DNA of 21,832 bases, taken from the NCBI GenBank assembly GCA_934728065.1, contig CAKVDW010000024.1:1-21832 (forward strand), read 5' to 3'. The notes under the pieces are model-generated. The model saw nothing but the letters and a program-made list of their open reading frames with translations, ran no database searches and had not been told where the DNA came from. Position 1 is the stretch's first letter. Each line of letters starts with the position of its first letter. Positions 15,997 through 21,832 of this stretch are shown piece by piece. This DNA is from an uncultured Campylobacter sp. Lineage in GTDB: Bacteria > Campylobacterota > Campylobacteria > Campylobacterales > Campylobacteraceae. The translations under genes and the position numbers were made by a program.

Positions 15997-17914
15997 CTTG
16001 CGTTAAAATATCCTCATCAGTAGCAAAGTCAAAGAATTCAAACTCATTGCCGTGCTGGGCAAAGCCATCAAGCAAATCCCCGCTGAGCCTGTTTTTAAGG
16101 TCAAGTTCGGCTATGGCAAAGCCATCTAAGGTTTGGCTAAATTCAAGCAAACGCGTTGGCATAGTATTTAGCTTGGTGTAAAGATAGCAAAAGCTAGGCA
16201 GTCCCACGCGTCCCACGCGCCCACGCAGCTGATGAAGCGTGGCAAGCCCTAGTTTTTCAGCTCCCACGATGATGATAGTGCTAAGTCTTGGCAGTGAAAT
16301 GCCCACTTCCATCACGGTTGTAGCGAGCAAAATGCACCCTTTTTCGCGAAATTCTACCAGCACCTTGTCCTTGTCCTTGTCCTTGCCGTGCGTGGTATAA
16401 ACGCCATCATATCGCTTTTGCCAATACTCCTTTGCCTTTTCTAGCGGCAAATACACGCCCTTTTCGCTCTCATTTACCAGCGGATAGATGATAGCGACTT
16501 GATTTTTCTTTGCAAGCTCGGCGTTTATGCGCTCTATGATGAGCGAAAAATCCTTGCCCTGCACGCAAAAGGTTTGAATGTCCTTGCGAAAGGGCATTTG
16601 GCGGATAAACGAAAAGCTCACAAGCTCCGATTGTATCATACTCAGCGTTCTGGGTATGGGCGTGGCGGAAAATTGTATAAAATGCGCCCTTGTGTCATCG
16701 TTTTTAGCTAAATCGTTGATTTTTTGGCGTTGATTTGACCCAAAGCGGTGCTGTTCATCGACCATTACAAGCACGGCGTTTAGGGAGTTTAAGTGGATTA
16801 GTGCGTGTGTGCCTATGATTAAATGGGCATTTTGCAAGTTTTGCTCGACATTTTTGTCCTTTTTACCGCCCTTTAAAAGCGAAATTTGCATAAAATTTGG
16901 TAAAAGCCTTTTTGCCTCGTCAAAAAGTTGGTTCGCTAAAATGCTCGTAGGCGCCATAAGCACGGCTTGTTTAGGATAAACAAGCAAGGCAGCAGCAAGC
17001 AACACAAGCGTTTTGCCACAACCCACATCGCCCATTATAATGCGCCTTTTGGCATTTTTTGAGAGCAAATCGCCCTTTATGTCCTCTATCGCACGCATTT
17101 GGTCGCTTGTAGGCTTAAACGGCAGGCTTTCAAGCCACTTGCTTATGTCGTAAAGCTCTATTTCATAGCTTTTTGAAACCTGTTTTTTGTTTCTTAAACG
17201 GCGCAAAAAATTGTAAATTTCAATGTATTTTAGCTCTTTTAAAAGCTCTTCGCCTTGTTCTGCAAGGCTTTTGGCTGAATTTTCTTGATTTTGACTTAAA
17301 TTTGGCGCATTTTCTTGCGAAAAATTCAAATTTTCGCTTGAATTTAAGGCGTTTTCATCTTTTTTGTTTAAAGCTATTTTAAGCGCGTTAAAAAGCCCAA
17401 AACTTCGCTCATCATAAGCGTGCAACCCCACAAGCAAGCCAGCACGCTGTTCATCAAGCCCGCTCGCGCTTAAATTTTCCTTACTCACATACTCGTGTAT
17501 GAGCCTAGCTATGCTTTCATCTTTAATGCCCGCCACTTGATACTTTGGCACGAAAAATCCAGCCTTAGTGATGATTTTTGGGTTTGAAAACTGCCACATT
17601 CCGTTAAATAAATTCATCTTTGCGTTGAAAATGCACTCTTTGCCAGCCTTAAACGCCCCAAAATGCCATCTACTCGGGTGAAAGAAAATAAAACTCGCCT
17701 CAATCTCCCAACCCTTGCACCAAACAACGCCCATAAGTTTGCCAGAGTGTGAATTTGTGCGTAAAATTTGCACCTCTTGCGTGCAAACGCTTTCACTTGG
17801 GGCTTGGCTTAAAGTCAAATTTTCAAGTTTTTTTGGCAAAAGCAAGGCTAAATCAAGCAGATTTTTAAGGTGCAATCTCTTAAAAAGCACCGCATCAGCA
17901 GGATTTAGAGTCAT
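15971..17914 (-). CDS. recG: ATP-dependent DNA helicase RecG
   Basis: RecG remodels stalled replication forks and branched recombination intermediates. The 647-residue protein has an N-terminal OB-fold wedge region, then SF2 helicase motifs: MGDVGCGKT (Walker A, 295-302), APTSILANQLF, MVDEQHRFG (DEQH at 386-389), FSATPIPRT, TTVMEVGISLPRLSTIIIVGAEKLGLATLHQLRGRVGR. Residues 183-218 form a low-complexity Asn/Ser/Glu/Gln-rich insertion (ENALNSSENLNFSQENAPNL and on) between the wedge and helicase regions, which helps explain the length. The ATG overlaps the stop of the upstream M16 gene as ATGA, so the two are probably translated in series. The 3' end overlaps murG. Confidence 0.96.
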   Translation of the reverse strand: MTLNPADAVLFKRLHLKNLLDLALLLPKKLENLTLSQAPSESVCTQEVQILRTNSHSGKLMGVVWCKGWEIEASFIFFHPSRWHFGAFKAGKECIFNAKMNLFNGMWQFSNPKIITKAGFFVPKYQVAGIKDESIARLIHEYVSKENLSASGLDEQRAGLLVGLHAYDERSFGLFNALKIALNKKDENALNSSENLNFSQENAPNLSQNQENSAKSLAEQGEELLKELKYIEIYNFLRRLRNKKQVSKSYEIELYDISKWLESLPFKPTSDQMRAIEDIKGDLLSKNAKRRIIMGDVGCGKTLVLLAAALLVYPKQAVLMAPTSILANQLFDEAKRLLPNFMQISLLKGGKKDKNVEQNLQNAHLIIGTHALIHLNSLNAVLVMVDEQHRFGSNQRQKINDLAKNDDTRAHFIQFSATPIPRTLSMIQSELVSFSFIRQMPFRKDIQTFCVQGKDFSLIIERINAELAKKNQVAIIYPLVNESEKGVYLPLEKAKEYWQKRYDGVYTTHGKDKDKDKVLVEFREKGCILLATTVMEVGISLPRLSTIIIVGAEKLGLATLHQLRGRVGRVGLPSFCYLYTKLNTMPTRLLEFSQTLDGFAIAELDLKNRLSGDLLDGFAQHGNEFEFFDFATDEDILTQAKMSLDEI

Positions 17915-19134
17915 TTTTTCACACTTGCAAAGCTGATTTTAAGGAGTTCAGCGTGTGCTTTTATGTAGGCGTTTAGCTCATCAAGCGTGGCGTGGCGGAG
18001 TTTTTCAAGCTCTTTTTTAAACGCTCCAAAATCCAAACCTTGATAAAATTCATTATAAGCCACGCTAAGCCTCTTTTCAAGGCTTTCATAGCGCAATGGG
18101 GTTGAGCCTATAAGAAAGTTTTGCGCCTGTGTAAGCTCATTTTGGCTCACTCCGTTTTTCACAAAGTCCGCAAACACGCTTTTTACCAGCTCTTTTGCCT
18201 CGCTCGCGCTTTCGTTTTTGGTTTGCAAATACCCAAAAACACGCTTGTAACACACGCTCAAATCAAGCATAGCATAAGCACTATACGCTAGCCCCCTTTT
18301 CACGCGCACTTCCTCCATAAGCCGCGAGCCAAAGCCCCCAGCACCAAGTATAAAAATGGCAAGTTTAGCTAAATGCGTGTTTTTGTCGCTAAATTCAAGC
18401 TCAAAAGGCGTGCAAAAGTAGATATAAGCCTGCTCGCTGTCCTTGCGAGTGCAAATTTCATCTTTTGCTTTCGTGCAGAGTGTGAATTTTTTAGTGGCGC
18501 ACCTTGTGCCAACGCTTAAAATTTCAAGCACAGGAGCGAGCAAGGCTTGCATTTGCGTGCTTGTGGCGTTGCCACCTGCTATGATGATGAGATTTGCTAA
18601 GTTTATATGGTGCTTGTGAAAGGCTTGTAAGTCTTTAAGGCTGATTTTTTGGATACTTTTTTCATCGCCGTCATTTGAAAGAGCGAATTCATCGCACTCA
18701 AAGACGCTTTTGTTTAAAAGCCTTTTAGCTAAATAGTCAAAGTCGCTGTTGCGTGTGGCAAGCTCGCCCAAAGCCGTAGTTTTAAGCTTACGCAAGAGTT
18801 TTTCATCAAAACGCGGTTTTTCAAGCAAGAGTGCAAGCTTTTTAAGCGCAAAATCAAAATGCTCTTTAAGGCAAGAAATGCTTAACTCAAAGCTCTCAAA
18901 ACCACTACTTGCCTCAAAATTTATGGCGTAAAAGTCAAGTTCTTTGAAAAAATCCTCACTCGCGCCCTCGTTTAAAAGCCGTGCAAACATTCGCGCCGTG
19001 CCTGCTGGGGTGTCATATTCATACGCTTTGCCTGAATTTGCGAACACAAAGCGCAGAAAAATCACGGGCAAATCGTTATTTTCTTCGTAGATAAATGGAA
19101 TTTTCGTGCCTTTGGCGTTGATATGAGCGAGCAT
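17911..19134 (-). CDS. M16-family peptidase-like protein lacking the HxxEH zinc motif
   Basis: A 407-residue protein with the two-lobed M16B architecture of mitochondrial processing peptidase and PqqF-like proteins. The N-terminal lobe aligns well (LRFVFANSGKAYEYDTPAGTA), but where active members have HFLEH after GTA it reads RMFAR (R48, A51, R52), so all three motif residues are lost. The C-terminal lobe keeps the substrate-binding GAGGFGSRLMEEVRVKRGLAYSAYA, as in the non-catalytic partner of heterodimeric M16 enzymes. It is therefore probably an inactive subunit or scaffold; no active M16 partner is in the window. The ATG has AAAGG upstream and a good -10 at 19161-19166. Its end is coupled to recG by a 4-base overlap. 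Automatic annotation as a zinc protease would overstate it. Confidence 0.88.
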   Translation of the reverse strand: MLAHINAKGTKIPFIYEENNDLPVIFLRFVFANSGKAYEYDTPAGTARMFARLLNEGASEDFFKELDFYAINFEASSGFESFELSISCLKEHFDFALKKLALLLEKPRFDEKLLRKLKTTALGELATRNSDFDYLAKRLLNKSVFECDEFALSNDGDEKSIQKISLKDLQAFHKHHINLANLIIIAGGNATSTQMQALLAPVLEILSVGTRCATKKFTLCTKAKDEICTRKDSEQAYIYFCTPFELEFSDKNTHLAKLAIFILGAGGFGSRLMEEVRVKRGLAYSAYAMLDLSVCYKRVFGYLQTKNESASEAKELVKSVFADFVKNGVSQNELTQAQNFLIGSTPLRYESLEKRLSVAYNEFYQGLDFGAFKKELEKLRHATLDELNAYIKAHAELLKISFASVKK

Positions 19135-19160
19135 TTGAGCCTTTCTAATGAATTTTTGGC

Positions 19161-19166
19161 ATTATA
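19161..19166 (-). promoter_or_regulatory. -10 box of the M16-recG operon
   Basis: Minus-strand TTTTTTGTATAAT upstream of the M16-like gene, with a 5' leader of about 20 bases containing AAAGG. It is a good match to the sigma-70 form of this group. Confidence 0.6.
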
Positions 19167-19406
19167 CAAAAAATTAACCACAAATCGTAAATTTCATTCA
19201 TTTTATCGTGGCAAAGCGTGTCATCATTTTAAGCCATTTTGCACCTTGCAAACGCTTGCTTTTGCGAACAAAACGCATTTTGAGCTTGCTTGTGATGATG
19301 ATTTGCCTAAATTTAAAAGCCCCAAGTTAAATTTTACTTTTTTATAATTTTGCTATGCACTGGGCGAAAAATTTTTGAAATTTATCTAACTTTAAGCTTT
19401 CTTTAA

Positions 19407-19417
19407 GGGGGGGGGGG
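19407..19417 (+). repeat. G11 tract between genes
   Basis: Eleven G on the plus strand, 143 bases before the outer-membrane protein start. Unlike the other two tracts in the window it is not inside an open gene. A -10-like TACAAT begins three bases after it (19420-19425), so changes in length would alter promoter spacing or upstream context. Confidence 0.85.
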
Positions 19418-19419
19418 AT

Positions 19420-19425
19420 TACAAT
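19420..19425 (+). promoter_or_regulatory. Possible -10 box next to the G11 tract
   Basis: TACAAT directly downstream of the G11 tract. If used, it would make a leader of about 130 bases for the outer-membrane protein gene. There is no strong competing -10 nearer the gene, although a TTGACA occurs at 19486-19491 without a good partner. Confidence 0.3.
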
Positions 19426-19560
19426 ATCAAAATCTAAACTTTTTTAGACATTTTGCCTTTTTAAATTTAAATTTTTTATCAGTTTTTGACAAGAATTTTG
19501 AATTTAACACGAAAAACAAGGGGTTTAAAGGGTTTAGAAATTTATTTTAAAGGAACTCTT

Positions 19561-20157
19561 ATGAGTATAAACAAATTGGCTTTGAGTCTTGCTCTGGCTG
19601 GGATTTTAGGTGCTAGCAGTGCGCTAGCTGAAAAAGAAGGTTCGTTTGTGGGCTTGAATTTTGGCAGTGCTTCAACCGAAGTTACGGCAACTACGACATA
19701 CGATGCAGGCGGCAGTGTATCAGCGACAGGGACAAAGTCAAGATTTGGTGTCGTCTATGGTAGCTACGCGCCCATCAACGAAGAGATGGGATATAGGATT
19801 TATGGCTTTGCTGACTTGGGCGATGACCTATACAACTTCAACGCAAACGCCGATTTTCTCCACACCTTTGTGAAATTTGAAAATGGTGAGCTTCGTGGCT
19901 TTGCGGGAGCTTATGCGGGTGCTGTTATCTACACTGACATAAAAGTTGATAACAAAGACCAAGTCTTTTGGGGTATCGATGCAGGCATTAACGCTGGACT
20001 TCGTGTCGTCTTGCTCAAAAAGCACGGCATAGAGGCTTTTTATCGCCTTGGCGTCCTTACACCTGAAACAGAATGGACAAGCCAAATAGGCGGTTATAAG
20101 TATAAAATAGGCATTAAACAAAGCCTAACTGGTATCCGCTACACCTTTTCGTTTTAA
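19561..20157 (+). CDS. Small outer-membrane beta-barrel protein
   Basis: A 198-residue precursor with a clear signal peptide (MSINKLALSLALAGILGASS, then ALA before the cut near residue 23). The mature part of about 175 residues alternates polar and aromatic residues in strands typical of an eight-stranded barrel (SFVGLNFGSAS, SRFGVVYGSYAP, YRIYGFADLGD, AFYRLGVLTP) and ends in phenylalanine (GIRYTFSF), the signal for barrel assembly. The ligand or role is unknown. The upstream ATG-like frame from 19486 is rejected because AAAGGA sits seven bases before this ATG and the signal peptide starts here. It stands alone between two gene-poor stretches, with a G11 tract upstream that may vary its expression. 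Confidence 0.85.
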   Translation: MSINKLALSLALAGILGASSALAEKEGSFVGLNFGSASTEVTATTTYDAGGSVSATGTKSRFGVVYGSYAPINEEMGYRIYGFADLGDDLYNFNANADFLHTFVKFENGELRGFAGAYAGAVIYTDIKVDNKDQVFWGIDAGINAGLRVVLLKKHGIEAFYRLGVLTPETEWTSQIGGYKYKIGIKQSLTGIRYTFSF

Positions 20158-20206
20158 AAAGCCTATAAGGCAAGATGATGAAAGATGAAGCGCAAAGCGT
20201 GGGTAA

Positions 20207-20491
20207 GAGTGCTTGTGGCTTTGTGTTTTTAAAAGCTGGCGTGAGCTTGAATTTAAGGCTTTTTGTGAGCTTTGGTTAAAGCTTGCGCTGGCTTTAAGTC
20301 TTTAATTTGACAAGCTTTTGTTTAAGCAAAAAGGGCTAGTGTTTGAAAATGCGCCTTTTGGCAAAAGCCTTTTTACTCATTTAAGGGCGTTTTTGCCTGA
20401 TGATGACTCGCTTTTGTGGCTCATCAAGCGTGGCTTTTACCCATCATCACAAGCAAGGCAAATTCCTTTGAAAAATTTTGGTATATCATAA
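20207..20491 (+). pseudogene. Decayed coding fragment, unidentified
   Basis: A single plus-strand frame with one internal TAA (20303-20305). Before it the frame reads CVFKSWRELEFKAFCELWLK and on; after it 61 codons run from FDKLLFKQKGLVFENAPFG through THLRAFLPDDDSLLWLIKRG and SSQARQIPLKNF to a stop at 20491. The composition is protein-like, with good codon use for this genome, but there is no start codon with a ribosome site. It may be the C-terminal end of a lost gene. I do not recognise the family. Chance open reading is less likely but not excluded. Confidence 0.4.
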
Positions 20492-20596
20492 CAAATTAGG
20501 CTTAATGTTTGCATTTTACTTAAAATAACAAACAAGTGCTAATACAGTGCAGATATAAAATTTTATTTTGTTGTTTGAAAATACACTTTAATATGC

Positions 20597-20602
20597 TATA
20601 AT
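20597..20602 (+). promoter_or_regulatory. gatC-cvpA-fur -10 box (extended)
   Basis: TATGCTATAAT, a perfect -10 with an upstream TGC, 39 bases before the gatC ATG. It probably drives the three-gene run into fur. Confidence 0.6.
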
Positions 20603-20641
20603 AACTTTGATTTTGAAAATTTCTTACAGGATTATGTAAAA

Positions 20642-20923
20642 ATGAATGTTAATGATGAGCTTTTAAACAAGCTTGAAAAGCTTAGTGCCATTAAAATTGC
20701 TGATGATAAAAGAACAAAAATAAAAGAACAACTCAGCGAAATAGTTGGTTTTGTGGAAATTCTAAATGAACTTGATTTAGACAATATTCAAGTAAATAAA
20801 AATTCAGCTAAAACGATATTTAGGCAAGATATAAGCTTACAATCACAAGTTATAGACGATGTTTTAAAGCATTCGCCCTTTAACGAGGACCATTTTTTCA
20901 TCGTGCCAAAAATTATAGAATGA
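20642..20923 (+). CDS. gatC: Asp-tRNA(Asn)/Glu-tRNA(Gln) amidotransferase subunit C
   Basis: GatC is the small belt subunit that holds GatA and GatB together in the tRNA-dependent amidotransferase. The 93-residue protein has the usual length and the family pattern: ELLNKLEKLSAIKIADDKRT, QLSEIVGFVEILNELDLD, and the C-terminal QDISLQSQVIDDVLKHSPF with FFIVPKIIE. AGGA lies upstream of the ATG. It sits 13 bases before cvpA in a gatC-cvpA-fur run, an order I recall from C. jejuni, and apart from gatB at 6081. Confidence 0.93.
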   Translation: MNVNDELLNKLEKLSAIKIADDKRTKIKEQLSEIVGFVEILNELDLDNIQVNKNSAKTIFRQDISLQSQVIDDVLKHSPFNEDHFFIVPKIIE

Positions 20924-20936
20924 ATGGAGAATTTGA

Positions 20937-21497
20937 ATGAGCAATTTTTATTGGTTTGATATACTTATCTTTGGTTTAACCTTTCTTTTAGGGCTTAAGG
21001 GTATAGTTAATGGGCTTATAAAAGAAATTTTTGGACTTTTGGGCGTTATAGGCGGTGTTTTACTTGCTTCAAGATATGCGCAAACTGCTGGAAATCTCAT
21101 AAATGACAGAATTTATAAAATCAACAATGAAGAACTTATTATTTTTGCTGGCTTTCTTTCTGTTTTGATTGTTTTTTGGATACTTTGTTTGCTTATAGGC
21201 TTTGTCTTATCAAAACTTATTAAAATGAGCGGATTAGGCTTTTTAGACCGCTTGGGCGGCTTTTTATTTGGATGCGCTAAGGTATTTTTAATTTTTGCTA
21301 TACTCATCTTTTGTATAGGAAGGTTCAGCTATTTTGAGCAACAGCTAGAAAAATACACTCAAGGTAGTGTTGTTTTGCCTATACTTAAAAAGGCTGGAAG
21401 CTTTATAATGAATAATCCATCCATACAAAAGGGCATAGATGAGACTATAAATAGCTTTGAAACCGAAAAAAAGCCTGATAGCAACATTACACAATAA
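20937..21497 (+). CDS. cvpA: CvpA-family inner-membrane protein
   Basis: A 186-residue member of the CvpA family (colicin V production protein), with four predicted membrane helices. The N-terminal [20 protein letters not shown] and [18 protein letters not shown], and the later [20 protein letters not shown], are the family marks. Members elsewhere are linked to envelope integrity; the function in Campylobacter is not settled. The polar C-terminal tail (about 140-186) is likely cytoplasmic. GGAG precedes the ATG. It lies 11 bases before fur and is almost certainly cotranscribed with it. Confidence 0.88.
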   Translation: MSNFYWFDILIFGLTFLLGLKGIVNGLIKEIFGLLGVIGGVLLASRYAQTAGNLINDRIYKINNEELIIFAGFLSVLIVFWILCLLIGFVLSKLIKMSGLGFLDRLGGFLFGCAKVFLIFAILIFCIGRFSYFEQQLEKYTQGSVVLPILKKAGSFIMNNPSIQKGIDETINSFETEKKPDSNITQ

Positions 21498-21508
21498 AGG
21501 AGAAACTA

Positions 21509-21832
21509 ATGTTTATCGAAAATATGGAGTATGATGTTCTTTTAGAACAGTTTAAAAAGATACTCAAAGAAAGCGGTCTTAAATATACAAGACAAAGAGA
21601 AGTTGTGCTTAAAATTCTTTATCACAGTGATATACACTATACTCCAGAAGCCTTGTATTTGGAAGTTAAAAAAAGAGAACCTGATTTAAATATAGGCATA
21701 GCCACAGTTTATAGAACCTTAAATTTGCTCGAAGAATCAGAAATGGTTACCTCTATTTCTTTTGGTGCGGCGGGCAAGAAGTTTGAGCTGGCAAACAAGC
21801 CACACCACGACCATCTCATCTGCAAAAACTGC
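21509..21832 (+). CDS. fur: Ferric uptake regulator Fur, N-terminal part, cut by window edge
   Basis: The first 108 codons of Fur, the iron-responsive repressor of uptake genes. The winged-helix DNA-binding part is visible ([39 protein letters not shown]). It is followed by the metal-binding [10 protein letters not shown], whose CxxC begins the structural zinc site just at the edge. AAAGGAGAAACTA gives a strong ribosome site. There is no separate promoter or Fur box in the 11 bases upstream, so expression should follow gatC-cvpA unless an internal promoter lies inside cvpA. Confidence 0.96.
   Translation, partial: MFIENMEYDVLLEQFKKILKESGLKYTRQREVVLKILYHSDIHYTPEALYLEVKKREPDLNIGIATVYRTLNLLEESEMVTSISFGAAGKKFELANKPHHDHLICKNC

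Larger units (their letters stand above)
19167..19560. other. Gene-free stretch with G11 tract upstream of the outer-membrane protein gene
   Basis: About 390 bases with no credible gene. The one longer plus-strand frame (19123-19347) overlaps the M16 start and promoter and has no ribosome site. The stretch contains one arm of a 16-bp inverted repeat (19285-19300), a G11 tract at 19407-19417 with a -10-like box right after it, and the leader of the outer-membrane gene. An open frame of about 44 codons runs from the G tract to about 19554 (reading LQYQNLNFFRHFAFL early on). It has no start on the other side at any tract length, so it is either chance or a remnant. Confidence 0.6.
20158..20641. 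other. Gene-poor stretch with decayed coding fragment and gatC promoter
   Basis: Nearly 480 bases without an intact gene. The left part (about 20207-20491) looks like former coding DNA; the right part (20492-20641) is AT-rich and carries the gatC promoter. The right arm of a 16-bp inverted repeat lies at 20442-20457. Confidence 0.6.

Noticed and set aside
19123..19347. 74-codon plus-strand frame starting inside the M16 gene
   Set aside because: It overlaps the M16 start and promoter, has no ribosome site, and its translation is low in information.
1..21832. tRNA, rRNA, CRISPR array, insertion sequence or prophage
   Set aside because: No cloverleaf-like block, regularly spaced repeats, transposase or phage genes were found in any frame.

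Overview
The window is AT-rich, densely packed chromosomal DNA from a Campylobacter-type epsilonproteobacterium. Evidence for this: the gatC-cvpA-fur order, the ftsW-murG pair, gatB lying near gpsA, atpB followed by a small membrane protein, -10 boxes of the T-rich + TATAAT type with weak or absent -35 boxes, and three long poly-G/C tracts of the kind that drive phase variation in this genus. The species cannot be fixed from the sequence alone.

Layout, left to right. On the minus strand: the N-terminal two-fifths of clpB (cut by the window edge), dcuB (C4-dicarboxylate antiporter), sodC (periplasmic Cu/Zn superoxide dismutase), an EamA/DMT permease, and a gatB - winged-helix/nuclease-like protein - gpsA cluster. 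Then come atpB with a small overlapping membrane protein, a phosphoethanolamine (PEtn) transferase gene interrupted at a G9 tract, a family 8 glycosyltransferase gene interrupted at a G12 tract, and a long-form leuA. On the plus strand from 13784: ftsW and murG. Convergent with them on the minus strand are recG and a protease-like M16 gene. From 19.2 to 20.6 kb lies a looser region with a G11 tract, a small outer-membrane beta-barrel gene and a decayed coding fragment. It ends in a plus-strand gatC-cvpA-fur run, with fur cut by the edge.

Most genes are housekeeping: proteostasis, respiration with fumarate or other C4 acids, oxidative defence, lipid precursor synthesis, amidotransferase-dependent tRNA charging, ATP synthase, leucine synthesis, peptidoglycan synthesis, DNA repair and iron regulation. 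The variable part is the cell surface. Two adjacent envelope-decorating enzymes are both out of frame at their G tracts in this assembly: the first would be restored at G10 or G7, the second at G13 or G10. A third G tract sits just upstream of a -10-like box ahead of an outer-membrane protein gene, where it could change promoter spacing instead of a reading frame.

Other points of note: an apparently perfect TTGACA-17-TATAAT promoter and two tandem palindromes ahead of clpB; a solitary restriction-nuclease-like protein inserted between gatB and gpsA; an M16 protein lacking the zinc-binding HxxEH motif; and a 16-bp inverted repeat flanking the outer-membrane protein region.
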